Below, in pieces: positions 9,832-19,163 of a stretch of DNA of 64,000 nt (position 1 is its first letter; each line of letters begins with the position of its first letter). Below the pieces are notes generated by a model. It saw only the letters and a list, made by a program, of their open reading frames with translations, ran no database searches and was not told the DNA's origin. A program made the position numbers and the translations under genes. The DNA is from Streptomyces lanatus (GTDB lineage: Bacteria; Actinomycetota; Actinomycetes; Streptomycetales; Streptomycetaceae): NCBI RefSeq assembly GCF_014655715.1, contig NZ_BNBM01000003.1, forward strand, positions 213,411-277,410, given 5' to 3'.

Positions 9832-10994
9832 GCGGCACAGGCGTCGGCATCGGGCAGCGCCCGGAGAACCGCAAGCAACGCTTCGTCAAGGTCCTGTGGA
9901 CCGGCATCTGGCTGGTGTACCTGAGCGCACCGGCGGGCGACCTGCTGCACGGCGGGCACAGCACGGGCGTGCGGATCCTCGGCTGGATCGGCCTCGCGGC
10001 ATTCGTCACCTGGTACATGCTGCTGCTCTTCCGCACCGGCCGCGGCGAACGCAACAGCGTCGTCCTCGCCTCCCTCGGCGTCCTCGCCGCCCAGTCCACC
10101 CTCCTGGCCCTCACCCTGGGCCGGGAGTGGCTGGTGCTCTTCGTGTACGTCTCCATCGCGTCCGGCGCGGCCCTGCCGCTGCGCATGGCGCGCTGGACCA
10201 TCCCGGGCGCGTGCGCGCTGATGACGGCGCTCGCGTTCGCGACACCGGACGGCACGGCATTCCTGCCCGCGCTGCTGATCCCGGCCCTGCTGGGCGGCTT
10301 CGCCATGACCGGCGTACGCGAACTCGTCCGCACCACGATCGCCCTGCGCGAGGCCCGTGCCACGGTCGCCCAGCTCGCCGCCAACGAGGAGCGCCTGCGC
10401 CTGGCCCGAGACCTGCACGACCTGCTGGGCCACTCCCTCTCCCTGATCACCATCAAGAGCGAACTCGCCGGCCGCATGCTCCCTGCCCACCCCGACAAGG
10501 CCGCCCAGCAGGTCGCCGACATCGAGCAGGTCAGCCGGCAGGCCCTGGTCGACGTCCGCGAGGCGGTGTCCGGCTACCGTCGCCCGCGCCTGGCGGCCGA
10601 GCTGGCGGGTGCCAGGGTCGCCCTGACGGCGGCCGGCGTCACGGCCGGGCTCCCCGCCGAGCCCGACCTCACCGGCGTCCCCGAGGACAGCGAGACGGCC
10701 CTCGCCTGGGCGCTGCGCGAGGCGGTCACCAACGTCGTACGGCACAGCGGCGCGAACGCCTGCACGGTCGAGCTGCTGCACCGGCAGACCCTGGACGGGC
10801 CGTTCCTGGAACTCACCGTCGAGGACAACGGCTCGGGCGGCTCCGGAGAGGGCCCCGGCAACGGCCTCACCGGCCTCGCCGAGCGCCTGGAGAAGGCGGG
10901 CGGCGCGCTGGAGGCGGGCCGGGCCAGGCACGGCTTCCGGCTGGTCGCCCGGGTCCCGGTGCCCGGTGACCGGGCCGTAGGATCCGGCTCATGA
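9828..10994 (+). CDS. Two-component sensor histidine kinase, DesK/NarX-like
   Basis: 388 residues from GTG 9828, chosen because it overlaps the permease stop as GTGA; longer upstream readings would run back through the permease gene. Five or six membrane helices fill residues ~20-160, with no large extracellular domain, so it probably senses a membrane or lipid signal. A coiled segment follows, then the HisKA_3 dimerisation domain with phospho-acceptor His197 (RDLHDLLGHSLSL), then HATPase_c with the N box (REAVTNVVRHS) and G boxes (VEDNGSGG; GNGLTGLAERL). It phosphorylates the response regulator encoded next, and the pair probably regulates the linked ABC exporter. Confidence 0.94.
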   Translation: MSGTGVGIGQRPENRKQRFVKVLWTGIWLVYLSAPAGDLLHGGHSTGVRILGWIGLAAFVTWYMLLLFRTGRGERNSVVLASLGVLAAQSTLLALTLGREWLVLFVYVSIASGAALPLRMARWTIPGACALMTALAFATPDGTAFLPALLIPALLGGFAMTGVRELVRTTIALREARATVAQLAANEERLRLARDLHDLLGHSLSLITIKSELAGRMLPAHPDKAAQQVADIEQVSRQALVDVREAVSGYRRPRLAAELAGARVALTAAGVTAGLPAEPDLTGVPEDSETALAWALREAVTNVVRHSGANACTVELLHRQTLDGPFLELTVEDNGSGGSGEGPGNGLTGLAERLEKAGGALEAGRARHGFRLVARVPVPGDRAVGSGS

Positions 10995-11605
10995 GCCGCA
11001 CGATCAAGGTCCTCCTCGCCGAGGACCAGTCGATGGTCCGCGAGGCCCTGGCCGCCCTGCTGGGCCTGGAGGACGACATCGAGGTCGTCGCCCAAGTCGC
11101 ACGCGGCGACGAGGTGTTGGCGGCCGCCCGGGCCCACGACATCGACGTGGCCCTGCTGGACATCGAGATGCCGGGCATGACGGGCATCGAGGCGGCGGCC
11201 CGGGTCCACCGGGAACTCCCGGACGTCAAGCTGGTCGTCCTCACCACCTTCGGCCGCCCCGGCTACCTCCGCAGCGCCATGGAGTCCGGCGCCGACGCCT
11301 TCCTCGTCAAGGACGCCCCCGCGGCCCAACTCGCCGAGGCCGTACGCAAGGTGCTCGCGGGGGAGCGGGTCATCGACCCGACCCTGGCCGCGGCGGCACT
11401 CGCGGAGGGCGCCAACCCGCTGACCGACCGCGAGCGGGAGGTCCTGCGGGCGGCGGAGGACGGCTCCACCAACGCCGAGCTGGCGGCGACCCTGCACCTG
11501 TCCCAGGGCACGGTCCGCAACTACCTGTCGACGGCGATCCAGAAGCTGGCGGTACGCAACCGGGCGGAGGCGGTACGGATCGCGAGGGAGAAGGGCTGGC
11601 TGTAG
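10991..11605 (+). CDS. Response regulator, NarL/LuxR family
   Basis: 204 residues. The receiver domain (1-~120) has acidic residues LLAEDQ, phospho-acceptor Asp57 (LLDIEMPG) and the conserved Lys in FLVKDAPA. The C-terminal LuxR HTH (~137-200) reads LTDREREVLRAAEDGSTNAELAATL. It is the partner of the upstream kinase (start ATG overlaps its stop by 4 bases). Family knowledge and operon structure suggest it activates the ABC exporter genes in front of it; no operator was identified. Confidence 0.95.
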   Translation: MSRTIKVLLAEDQSMVREALAALLGLEDDIEVVAQVARGDEVLAAARAHDIDVALLDIEMPGMTGIEAAARVHRELPDVKLVVLTTFGRPGYLRSAMESGADAFLVKDAPAAQLAEAVRKVLAGERVIDPTLAAAALAEGANPLTDREREVLRAAEDGSTNAELAATLHLSQGTVRNYLSTAIQKLAVRNRAEAVRIAREKGWL

Positions 11606-11617
11606 TGCCGGCGGCGG

Positions 11618-12490
11618 TCAGTTGAGCATCGCCCGCGCGGCTTGCGCCTTGTGCCGGATGCGGTCCGCGGTCGCCTCGTCCACCGCGCCCACGACCTCCG
11701 CGTACGCCTCCAACTCGTCCGCGCCCTTGAGGAAATCCCCCCGCTGGACGAGCAACTGCGCCCGGTCGAACCGCAACCGGGCCGGATGCGCGGGCAGCGC
11801 CAACGACAGCTCCACGCCCCACAGGGCCACATCCGTCCGCTCGGGCCGGGCGGCCGCCCACGCCCGGATGTTGTTGAGGATCCGCTGCACCACCTCCAGC
11901 GGATCCGCCGCCGTCAGCATCGACTGCTCCAACGGCGCCCCCGTGGCCCCGACCACCAGCAGCTCCGCATCGCTGCCCGTCAGCAGCCGCCCCCCGTCGA
12001 AGGGATCGACGAGCACCTGATCGTCGGCCGGCCCGAACCCCACCACGAAGTGACCGGGCAGGGCGACCCCGTACACCTGGGCCCCCGCCCGCCGAGCGAC
12101 CTCCAGCCACACCACCGACAGCAGGATCGGCAGCCCGCGCCGCCTCCGGAGGACCTCGTGCAGCAACGACGACTCCAGTCGCTGATAGTCCCCGGGCGTC
12201 CCGCGGAAGCCGTACCGCTCGCCGAGCAGCTCCCGCAGCGCGACCGCCCACGCCCGCGGCCCGCCGGGCCGGTACGGCAGCTGTCCGGCCAGGTCGTCCA
12301 GCTCCATCTGCGCGGAGTCCAGCCCGGCCTCGTCCAGCGCCCCGTCCGCCTCCGCTCCCAGCAGCAGACACAGCACGGACAGGTCAGGCCGCTCGGACCG
12401 TGCCTCTTCGGCGAACCGCCGCCGCAGCTCGGCGGAGCGTTCGGGGGTCGGGGGGTACAGGGGACGCATAGGTGGCTCGTGCCCTTTCAC
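11618..12490 (-). CDS. SirB1/transglutaminase-like family protein with TPR-like tail
   Basis: 290 residues. The central part (GDYQRLESSLLHEVLRRRRG, then LPILLSVVWLEVARRAG and VYGVALPGHFVVGF) matches the SirB1 family, a transglutaminase-like fold. Helical repeats after residue ~215 (ARPERTDVALWGVELSLALP; RAQLLVQRGDFLKGADELEA) look like TPR units. In place of the transglutaminase cysteine there is Ser/Val, so enzyme activity is doubtful. The role of the family is unknown. ATG 12488-12490 is used, with an alternative ATG 7 codons in (MRPLYPPTPE). It is convergent with the response regulator. Confidence 0.85.
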   Translation of the reverse strand: MKGHEPPMRPLYPPTPERSAELRRRFAEEARSERPDLSVLCLLLGAEADGALDEAGLDSAQMELDDLAGQLPYRPGGPRAWAVALRELLGERYGFRGTPGDYQRLESSLLHEVLRRRRGLPILLSVVWLEVARRAGAQVYGVALPGHFVVGFGPADDQVLVDPFDGGRLLTGSDAELLVVGATGAPLEQSMLTAADPLEVVQRILNNIRAWAAARPERTDVALWGVELSLALPAHPARLRFDRAQLLVQRGDFLKGADELEAYAEVVGAVDEATADRIRHKAQAARAMLN

Positions 12491-12508
12491 GGCGATCGGT
12501 ACCGCTCC

Positions 12509-13537
12509 TCACGGAGATCGATAGTGGTGGTACGCGTGGTGCGCGGTGAACCCCATCCCGGCGTACATCTCCCGCGCGCCCACGTTGTCCGTCTCGACCT
12601 GCAGCCACGCCGCCGACGCCCCCTCGTCGAGGGCCCGCCGGGCCAGCGCGGCCATCACCCGGGTGGCCAGCCCCTGCCGCCGCAGCGCCGGATCCACCTC
12701 CACGGCGGCGAACCCGGCCCACCGCCCGTCCACGACACACCGCCCGATGGCGGCAGGCGCACCGCCGCCGGCAGCCGGGACCGTCGCGAACCACACCGAA
12801 GGCCCGCTCCCCAGCACCCGCAACGCCACCTCGCTCACCCCCTTGCGCTGATACCGCGTAAGCCAAGCCTCGTCCGCCTCCCGGGCCAGCACCACTCCGG
12901 CGCCCTCGTCCAGGTCGGCGATCGGCGCCAGCGCCGCGATCCACATCTCGGCGGAGACCTCCCGCACCCACCCCAGCCGCTCCAGCTCCGCGCACAGCAG
13001 CTCCTGCGTGCCCTCGGCGCCGGTCGCGGTCTGGACGTACGCGGGGAGCCCACGGTCGCCGTACCAGCGCCGTACGGCATCGAGCGCGGCCGGCAGCGGC
13101 AGCCCGGGGTCGCCGAGCGGCAGCGCCGAATTGGCCCGCCGGGTGAATCCGGACGCGGCCCGCAGCTCCCACTCCCCGAGCCGTTCGCTCTCCACCGGCC
13201 GCCACGCGCGCGTGGAGACATGCGCGAGTTCCTCGTACGAGGCGGAGGGCCCCCGGCGGCGGGCGGGCGCGGCGGGCACGACCTTGCCCGCGACCAGGGA
13301 GGTTTCCGGAATCCTGACCGTCTCACCGCTCTTCCGTGTGATCCGGAGCACACCGTCGTCCCAGGATGCGAGAACACCCACCGTGTCGGTGAACTTCTCA
13401 CCCGGAGTCGCAGGATCGTTCAGGCGGCGTACGGAGACCCGTTTACCCACGTCAGCAGCGGTGACACGGACCTCGAAGCGCCCGCTCGCAGATATTTCCA
13501 CAGGTCGGTTCACCCCTCCTGTTCGGATCATGCCCAA
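12509..13537 (-). CDS. GNAT family N-acetyltransferase with N-terminal SH3-like domain
   Basis: 342 residues. Residues ~15-75 form a small beta-rich domain (VGKRVSVRRLNDPATPGEKF, then GVLASWDDGVLRITRKSGETV). The C-terminal ~130 residues hold the acetyl-CoA site: VDPALRRQGLATRVMAALAR (motif A, RRQGxA) and YAGMGFTAHHAYHHY at the end. It should transfer acetyl groups from acetyl-CoA; the substrate is unknown. The start is uncertain: ATG 13537 lacks a clear ribosome site, while AGGAGG at 13515-13520 lies one base before GTG 13513 and 13 bases before GTG 13501. Divergent from fdxA. Confidence 0.9.
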   Translation of the reverse strand: MGMIRTGGVNRPVEISASGRFEVRVTAADVGKRVSVRRLNDPATPGEKFTDTVGVLASWDDGVLRITRKSGETVRIPETSLVAGKVVPAAPARRRGPSASYEELAHVSTRAWRPVESERLGEWELRAASGFTRRANSALPLGDPGLPLPAALDAVRRWYGDRGLPAYVQTATGAEGTQELLCAELERLGWVREVSAEMWIAALAPIADLDEGAGVVLAREADEAWLTRYQRKGVSEVALRVLGSGPSVWFATVPAAGGGAPAAIGRCVVDGRWAGFAAVEVDPALRRQGLATRVMAALARRALDEGASAAWLQVETDNVGAREMYAGMGFTAHHAYHHYRSP

Positions 13538-13641
13538 GAACGGAGATACTAGGGGCGGGCATCGACGACGCCGCGCTCCCGCGCGCCAGGCGGCGGAGCC
13601 TACGGAGGCCCGCCAGCGCCCTATCGAGGAGGAACGACAGC

Positions 13642-13962
13642 GTGACCTACGTCATCGCGCAGCCTTGTGTCGACGTGAAGGACAAGGCGTGCATCGAGGA
13701 GTGCCCGGTCGACTGCATCTACGAGGGCTCCCGGTCCTTGTACATCCACCCGGACGAATGCGTCGACTGCGGCGCCTGTGAACCGGTCTGCCCGGTCGAG
13801 GCGATCTTCTACGAGGACGACACTCCGGAGGAGTGGAAGGACTACTACAAGGCGAACGTCGAGTTCTTCGACGAGCTCGGCTCCCCCGGCGGCGCCAGCA
13901 AGCTGGGCCTGATCGAGCGCGACCACCCCTTCGTCGCCGCGCTGCCGCCGCAGAACCAGTAA
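13642..13962 (+). CDS. fdxA: 7Fe ferredoxin (3Fe-4S/4Fe-4S), FdxA type
   Basis: 106 residues from GTG 13642, preceded by GAGGAGG. The cysteine pattern of a 7Fe ferredoxin is intact: CVDVKDKACIEECPVDC near the N-terminus and CVDCGACEPVCP in the second motif, giving one 3Fe-4S and one 4Fe-4S cluster. The C-terminal ~45 residues (EEWKDYYKANVEFFDELGSP) are the typical actinobacterial extension. It is a cytoplasmic one-electron carrier for P450s, oxidoreductases and nitroreductive enzymes. Single-gene unit followed by a long hairpin. Confidence 0.96.
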   Translation: MTYVIAQPCVDVKDKACIEECPVDCIYEGSRSLYIHPDECVDCGACEPVCPVEAIFYEDDTPEEWKDYYKANVEFFDELGSPGGASKLGLIERDHPFVAALPPQNQ

Positions 13963-13981
13963 GAGCGGCCCGCACGCGCGC

Positions 13982-14034
13982 CGCCTCGGTCCCGTACGGC
14001 TCGATCACCTTGATCGTCGTACGGGACCGAGGCG
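13982..14034. terminator. Long inverted repeat after fdxA
   Basis: 17-bp perfect stem (13982-13998 with 14018-14034). The 19-base interior can itself pair (CGATCA with TGATCG). It lies between fdxA and dapC, which face the same way, so it should limit read-through. Confidence 0.8.
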
Positions 14035-14085
14035 TTGCCATATCCGGCAGTACCGGCGGCTGTACCAGAAAGTGAGTCAGATCCC

Positions 14086-15180
14086 GTGTCCGCAGTCTCC
14101 GACCGTCTTCCGACCTTCCCCTGGGACAAGCTGGAGCCGTACAAGAAAACGGCCGCCGCGCACCCCGACGGCATCGTCGACCTCTCCGTCGGCACGCCGG
14201 TCGACCCGGTCCCGGAGCTGGTCCAGAAGGCCCTGATCGACGCGGCGGACTCCCCGGGCTATCCGACGGTCTGGGGCACCCCGGCCCTGCGCGACGCGAT
14301 CACCGGCTGGGTGGAGCGCCGCCTGGGCGCCCGCGAGGTCACCCACCGCCACGTCCTGCCCATCGTCGGCTCCAAGGAACTGGTCGCCTGGCTCCCCACC
14401 CAGCTGGGCCTGGGCCCGGGCGACCGGGTCGCCTACCCGCGCCTCGCCTACCCGACGTACGAGGTGGGCGCCCGCCTGGCCCGAGCGGACTACGAGACGT
14501 ACGACGACCCGACCGAGCTGGACCCGAGGGGCCTGAAGCTCCTCTGGCTGAACTCCCCGTCCAACCCCACGGGCAAGGTCCTGTCCAAGGCCGAACTCAC
14601 CCGGATCGTCGCCTGGGCCCGCTCGCACGGCATCCTGCTCTTCTCCGACGAGTGCTACCTGGAGCTGGGCTGGGAGGCCGACCCGGTCTCGGTCCTGCAC
14701 CCGGATGTGAACGGCGGCTCGTACGAGGGCATCGTGTCGGTGCACTCCCTCTCCAAGCGCTCGAACCTGGCGGGCTACCGCGCGGCGTTCCTGGCCGGTG
14801 ACCCCGCCGTCCTGGGCCCCCTCCTGGAGATCCGCAAGCACGGCGGCATGATGACCTCGGCCCCGACCCAGGCGGCGGTCATCGCGGCCCTCGGCGACGA
14901 CGAGCACGTCCGCGTCCAGCGCGACCGCTACGCCGCCCGCCGCAAGGCCCTCCGCAAGGCCCTGGAAGCCCATGGCTTCCGCATCGAGCACAGCGAGGCC
15001 AGCCTCTACCTCTGGGCCACCCGCGACGAGTCCTGCTGGACGACGGTCGCCCACCTCGCCGACCTGGGCGTCCTGGTAGCCCCCGGCGACTTCTACGGCG
15101 AGGCGGGTGCCCAGCACGTACGGGTGGCCTTCACGGCGACGGATGAGCGGGTGGCGGCGGCGGTACGACGGCTGGCGTAG
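14086..15180 (+). CDS. dapC: Succinyldiaminopimelate transaminase (DapC), PLP aminotransferase class I/II
   Basis: 364 residues from GTG 14086 (VSAVSDRLPTFPWDKL). Earlier in-frame starts would run into the fdxA terminator. Class I aminotransferase features: SPSNPTGKVL, the Asp/Tyr pair in LFSDECYLELGW, and the PLP Schiff-base lysine Lys224 in HSLSKRSNLAGYR. It converts N-succinyl-2-amino-6-ketopimelate to N-succinyl-LL-diaminopimelate using glutamate, in the lysine/meso-DAP pathway that feeds cell wall synthesis. dapE, the next enzyme, lies 2 kb downstream on the same strand. A bifunctional role with prephenate is possible and cannot be excluded. Confidence 0.92.
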   Translation: MSAVSDRLPTFPWDKLEPYKKTAAAHPDGIVDLSVGTPVDPVPELVQKALIDAADSPGYPTVWGTPALRDAITGWVERRLGAREVTHRHVLPIVGSKELVAWLPTQLGLGPGDRVAYPRLAYPTYEVGARLARADYETYDDPTELDPRGLKLLWLNSPSNPTGKVLSKAELTRIVAWARSHGILLFSDECYLELGWEADPVSVLHPDVNGGSYEGIVSVHSLSKRSNLAGYRAAFLAGDPAVLGPLLEIRKHGGMMTSAPTQAAVIAALGDDEHVRVQRDRYAARRKALRKALEAHGFRIEHSEASLYLWATRDESCWTTVAHLADLGVLVAPGDFYGEAGAQHVRVAFTATDERVAAAVRRLA

Positions 15181-15240
15181 CCACTGCCCGAACCGGCCCC
15201 GTCCCCAGCTGACGTAGACCGAGCCGCACGCACACAAAAG

Positions 15241-15277
15241 CCGACGGGGCCCAGGGAAACTCCCTGAACCCCGTCGG
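15241..15277. terminator. Bidirectional terminator between dapC and the secreted protein gene
   Basis: 9-bp GC-rich outer stem (15241-15249 with 15269-15277) plus an inner AGGGA/TCCCT stem around an AAAC loop. It sits between two convergent genes. Confidence 0.75.
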
Positions 15278-15300
15278 CGAAAGCCGGGCGCAGCCGATCG

Positions 15301-15798
15301 TCAGCTGACCGGCAGACCCTGCACCGGCAGCGCCCCGGTCGACGGCAGCCCACCCTGCGTCGCCGATCCGGCCACGTCGCCGAGGACGGCCCCGGCCGAC
15401 CCGGCCACGCCGCCCGCGGTCTCCTGCGCGGCGGTGGCCCGCTCCTTCGCGACCTTGCCGCCGGTCTTCGTCACCTTGCCACTGGCCTTGGCCGCGGTCG
15501 GCACGGCCTTCTTCGCGGCCTTGCCGCCGGTCTTCGTCACCTTGTCGCCGGCCTTCGCGGCGGTCGGCAGCGCCTGGTCGACCGCCGTGTCGACGGCGCC
15601 ACCCGCGATCCCGGTGGCGTTCGCGGCCGCACCGTCGACGACGGTCGTGCCGTCGAGGGCGGTCAGCCCGCCGACCTTGGAGGCGTCGGGCAGTTCGGGG
15701 GCCGCGCTGGCGGAGCCGGCCGCACCGACCCCGGCAGCCGCCCCCGCAGCGACGAGCAGCGCGGCACGGGCGATCCGGCGGGTCAGGGGGAGGGACAT
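15301..15798 (-). CDS. Secreted Ala/Lys/Thr-rich protein of unknown function
   Basis: 165 residues from the ATG at 15796-15798, chosen for its ribosome site (GAAGGAG) and because the protein then begins with a clean signal peptide (SLPLTRRIARAALLVAAGAA, cleavage near SASAAPEL). The mature part has two near-identical Lys-rich segments (VTKTGGKAAKKAVPTAAKAS and KVTKTGGKVAKERATAA) and Gly/Ala stretches. It is basic, lacks cysteines and shows no enzyme motif. Orthologues are common in Streptomyces and, as far as I remember, are often mislabelled ATP-binding. An LPSTG near the end is not followed by a membrane helix, so sortase anchoring is unlikely. Confidence 0.8.
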   Translation of the reverse strand: MSLPLTRRIARAALLVAAGAAAGVGAAGSASAAPELPDASKVGGLTALDGTTVVDGAAANATGIAGGAVDTAVDQALPTAAKAGDKVTKTGGKAAKKAVPTAAKASGKVTKTGGKVAKERATAAQETAGGVAGSAGAVLGDVAGSATQGGLPSTGALPVQGLPVS

Positions 15799-16156
15799 GA
15801 TGCTCCTTCGACGGGTATGTCGGATAAGAACGATGAAGTGTCCGACGCCGCCCGGCAGTTGACCGACTGGCTGTTGATCTCCGGGCTCGGACGCAGTGAC
15901 TACCGCTCGAAGCCCGCGAAGGTTGCGGCGCCCCAATGTAAAGAGTTGGCAATGCGTCGCATTATCGCCTGCGGATAAAAACGGGCAAAGCGCTTCCCGC
16001 CGGAAAGCCCGCCGAATCCTTACAGCCCTTTGTTCTCAAGGCTTTTGACGGATTCGGGGATGACCGCGCGAAAACCTGCCCATGCCATCGCCGCCCAACA
16101 CCTCGGGCAACCCGTGAGGGTGACCGGTCGAACGGCAGGGCGTACCGCGCGGCCTT
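15799..16156. other. Intergenic region, 358 bases, no gene seen
   Basis: It lies between the secreted-protein gene and the lysozyme-like gene, both on the minus strand. The part around 15930-16040 is noticeably A+T-richer than its surroundings and probably holds the promoter of the secreted protein. No conserved riboswitch, hairpin of note or coding signal was recognised. Confidence 0.5.
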
Positions 16157-17119
16157 CTACCGGCTCGTCACGATCCGCACCGGGCCCGCGGCGCTCCCGC
16201 CCGCCGCCGACGACCCCGGCGCGGTGACCGCGCGCCACTGGCTGTCGGTGTTCCCGGCGATCCACTCCCGGCCCGCGTACGACACCCGCTTGATGTGCAG
16301 ATCAGAGGCGTTGGCCACGGCCCAGTGGGCCAGCTGCCACCCACGCTCCCCGGAATTCTTGGCGGCGGGCACCGGCAGCACGACGGTCCGGTCGTCCTCC
16401 TTGATCACGGACGGTGTCGGCGAGGGCGTGGCTTTCTCGCCGCTCACCTCCGCCGCGGCCGGCTGGAGCGCGTCCCGCCCGAAGTCCCGCAGCAGCGCGT
16501 CCCGTACGGAGTCCGCCCCTGCGGCCCGGGTGGCGCCCGGACGTCCCTCGCAGGTCAGGGTGGCCGCCGAACGCCCGGTGAGCGCGGCGGCGAGCAGGGT
16601 CGCGTCCGGTTCGTGCTTGGCGTACGCCTCCGGGTAGCCGCTGCGCTGGACGCGCTGTGCGGCGACGGTGAGCGGCAACTCCGTGTAGCCGCGGACCTTG
16701 ACCAGGTGCTCGTAGAAGATGCCCGCCGAGTAGATCGGGTCCTGGATCTCCTTCTCGGTGCCCCAGCCCTGCGAGGGCCGCTGCTGGAACAGGCCGAGCG
16801 AGTCGCGGTCGCCATGGGCGATGTTGCGCAGCCCCGACTCCTGGAGGGCGGTGGCCAGCGCGATGGTGACGGCCCGCTCGGGGAGTCCGCGGCCGGTGCC
16901 GACGGCGGCGATCGTCGCCGCGTTCACCGCCTGCTCCGGCGTGAACTCGTATCTGGCGCCATCGCCCTTGCCCGAGACGACATCGCAGCCCGGTGTCCCG
17001 GTCCCTCCGGTGACGTACTGCACCGCGAGATAACCCGCGACGGCGAGCAGGACCATGAAGGCCGCCCCGCTGCGGAGGAGGCGGCCACGGCGCTTGGGGG
17101 AGGGTGACGACTCTGGCAC
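16157..17119 (-). CDS. Membrane-anchored lysozyme-like (transglycosylase fold) protein
   Basis: 320 residues. The basic start PKRRGRLLR precedes one membrane helix (~18-36, AAFMVLLAVAGYLAVQYV). The extracellular region (~70-180) has the lysozyme-superfamily pattern: ATALQESGLRNI with the probable catalytic Glu, GDRDSLGLFQQRPSQGWGT, and IYSAGIFYEHLVKVRGY. The C-terminal ~120 residues include TPSPTPSVIK and a second small domain (HWAVANASDLHIKRVSYAGR). It probably cleaves or binds peptidoglycan glycan at the membrane surface. Orthologues are sometimes labelled heavy metal transporters, which nothing here supports. Divergent from dapE with 96 bases between starts. Confidence 0.85.
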   Translation of the reverse strand: MPESSPSPKRRGRLLRSGAAFMVLLAVAGYLAVQYVTGGTGTPGCDVVSGKGDGARYEFTPEQAVNAATIAAVGTGRGLPERAVTIALATALQESGLRNIAHGDRDSLGLFQQRPSQGWGTEKEIQDPIYSAGIFYEHLVKVRGYTELPLTVAAQRVQRSGYPEAYAKHEPDATLLAAALTGRSAATLTCEGRPGATRAAGADSVRDALLRDFGRDALQPAAAEVSGEKATPSPTPSVIKEDDRTVVLPVPAAKNSGERGWQLAHWAVANASDLHIKRVSYAGREWIAGNTDSQWRAVTAPGSSAAGGSAAGPVRIVTSR

Positions 17120-17215
17120 ATCCTACAAGGTAGCTGAGGTTACTGAGGAGTATGGGCCGTGTGGAAAATCGGTGGGAAAAGTGGGGTGACGGGCTGGCGC
17201 GTTAGGGTCGGCACC

Positions 17216-18295
17216 ATGGCCGACACCTCCCTTGACCTCACGCTGGACGCCGCGAAGCTCACCGCGCAGCTCGTCGACTTCCCCTCCGTCAGCGGCACCG
17301 AACAGCCCCTGGCGGACGCCATCGAGACCGCCCTGCGCGCCCTGCCGCACCTCACGGTCGAGCGGTACGGCAACAACGTCGTGGCGCGGACGAACCTGGG
17401 CCGGGCGGAGCGCGTGATCCTCGCGGGGCACATCGACACGGTGCCGATCGCGGACAACGTCCCGTCGAGGCTGGACGAGGACGGCGTCCTGTGGGGCTGC
17501 GGCACCTGTGACATGAAGTCCGGCGTCGCGGTACAGCTGCGCATCGCGGAGACGGTCCCGGCCCCCAACCGCGACCTGACCTTCGTGTTCTACGACAACG
17601 AAGAGGTCACCGCCGACCTCAACGGCCTCAAGCACATCGCCGAGAACCGTCCCGAGTGGCTTCAGGGCGACTTCGCGGTGCTGCTGGAGCCGTCGGACGG
17701 CGAGGTGGAGGGTGGCTGCCAGGGCACGCTCCGGGTGCTGCTGAAGACCAAGGGCGAGCGCGCCCACTCCGCGCGCTCCTGGATGGGCTCGAACGCGATC
17801 CACGCGGCGTCCCCGATCCTGGCCCGCCTCTCCTCGTACGAACCGCGCTACCCGGTGATCGACGGCCTGGAGTACCGCGAGGGCTTGAACGCGGTCGGCA
17901 TCTCGGGCGGCGTGGCGGGCAACGTCATCCCGGACGAATGCGTGGTGACGGTCAACTTCCGCTACGCCCCTGACCGCACGGAGGAGGAAGCGGTCGCGCA
18001 TGTCCGCGAGGTCTTCGCCGACTGCGGGGTCGAGGAGTTCGTGATCGACGACCACACGGGCGGCGCGCTCCCCGGCCTCTCCCACCCGGCTGCGGCGGCC
18101 TTCATGGCGGCGGTCGGCGGGGTCGCCCGCCCCAAGTTCGGCTGGACGGACGTCTCCCGCTTCTCGGCGCTCGGTATCCCGGCGGTCAACTACGGCCCGG
18201 GAAACCCGCATTTGGCACACAAGCGGGACGAACGTGTTGAAACGGCCAAGATCCTCGCGGGCGAGGCCCGGCTGAGGGCGTGGCTCACGGCGTAG
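17216..18295 (+). CDS. dapE: Succinyl-diaminopimelate desuccinylase (DapE)
   Basis: 359 residues from ATG 17216, chosen over an in-frame GTG 19 codons upstream because the protein then starts at the family N-terminus ([18 protein letters not shown]). M20 metallopeptidase features: [16 protein letters not shown], the Glu-Glu pair in YDNEEVTA, and the C-terminal ligand region [15 protein letters not shown]. It hydrolyses N-succinyl-LL-DAP to LL-DAP and succinate in lysine and peptidoglycan precursor synthesis. It works in the same pathway as dapC at 14.1 kb. It is followed on the same strand by the LOG-family gene, 109 bases on. Confidence 0.94.
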   Translation: MADTSLDLTLDAAKLTAQLVDFPSVSGTEQPLADAIETALRALPHLTVERYGNNVVARTNLGRAERVILAGHIDTVPIADNVPSRLDEDGVLWGCGTCDMKSGVAVQLRIAETVPAPNRDLTFVFYDNEEVTADLNGLKHIAENRPEWLQGDFAVLLEPSDGEVEGGCQGTLRVLLKTKGERAHSARSWMGSNAIHAASPILARLSSYEPRYPVIDGLEYREGLNAVGISGGVAGNVIPDECVVTVNFRYAPDRTEEEAVAHVREVFADCGVEEFVIDDHTGGALPGLSHPAAAAFMAAVGGVARPKFGWTDVSRFSALGIPAVNYGPGNPHLAHKRDERVETAKILAGEARLRAWLTA

Positions 18296-18404
18296 CGGGG
18301 CCGCCGGGACGGCGCTTCATGGCGGACATGCTCACGTCCCCCGTCCGTAACCCGGATGGATCTACGCTGACGTGGAAAGACCTGGCAAGCGGAGGGAGCG
18401 CTAC

Positions 18405-19163
18405 ATGGCTACCGGCAACCCCGAGGGCAAGAAGCAGCCACCGGAGGAGCAGCGGCTGGGACCGGTCCTGAGGCGGCGCGGCCAGGTGACCGCGAGCACC
18501 ACGGACCAGCGGCTGCTGGACGCGGGCGGGCCGACCGACTGGGTCCACACCGACCCCTGGCGGGTCCTGCGCATCCAGTCGGAGTTCATCGAGGGCTTCG
18601 GCACCCTCGCCGAACTCCCCGCGGCGATCAGCGTGTTCGGCTCGGCGCGCACACCGGTCGACTCTCCCGAGTACGACGCCGGAGTGCGCCTCGGCCGGGG
18701 CCTGGTCGAGGCCGGCTGGGCCGTGATCACGGGCGGCGGGCCCGGTGCCATGGAGGCCGCCAACAAGGGCGCGTGCGAGGCGGGCGGCATCTCGGTCGGC
18801 CTCGGCATCGAGCTCCCCTTCGAGCAGGGCCTCAACCCCTACGTCGACATCGGCCTCAACTTCCGCTACTTCTTCGTCCGCAAGATGATGTTCGTCAAGT
18901 ACGCCCAGGGCTTCGTGGTCCTCCCCGGCGGCCTCGGCACCCTCGACGAACTCTTCGAGGCCCTCACCCTCGTCCAGACCCAGAAGGTCACCCGCTTCCC
19001 GATCGTCCTCTTCGGCAGCGAGTACTGGGGCGGCCTCATCGACTGGCTCAGGAACACCCTCATCGCCCAGGGCAAGGCAGCCGAGAAGGACCTCCTCCTC
19101 TTCCACGTCACGGACGACGTGGAGGAGGCGGTGGCACTGGTGTCGAAGGAGGCGGGGCGCTAG
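18405..19163 (+). CDS. LOG family protein (TIGR00730), probable nucleoside 5'-monophosphate phosphoribohydrolase
   Basis: 252 residues from ATG 18405, preceded by GGAGGGAG. The Rossmann-like fold carries both family motifs: GGGPGAMEAANKGA and PGGLGTLDELFE (PGGxGTxxE). The enzymes release a base from cytokinin-type nucleotides in plants and many bacteria; the actinobacterial substrate is not settled. The N-terminal ~60 residues (PEEQRLGPVLRRRGQ) are a polar extension found in actinobacterial members. It stands downstream of dapE, a linkage I recall from other Streptomyces. It ends just before a block of intergenic repeats. Confidence 0.93.
   Translation: MATGNPEGKKQPPEEQRLGPVLRRRGQVTASTTDQRLLDAGGPTDWVHTDPWRVLRIQSEFIEGFGTLAELPAAISVFGSARTPVDSPEYDAGVRLGRGLVEAGWAVITGGGPGAMEAANKGACEAGGISVGLGIELPFEQGLNPYVDIGLNFRYFFVRKMMFVKYAQGFVVLPGGLGTLDELFEALTLVQTQKVTRFPIVLFGSEYWGGLIDWLRNTLIAQGKAAEKDLLLFHVTDDVEEAVALVSKEAGR

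Noticed and set aside
15301..15360. LPSTG near the end of the secreted protein as a sortase signal
   Set aside because: No hydrophobic helix or basic tail follows it; only about ten residues remain.
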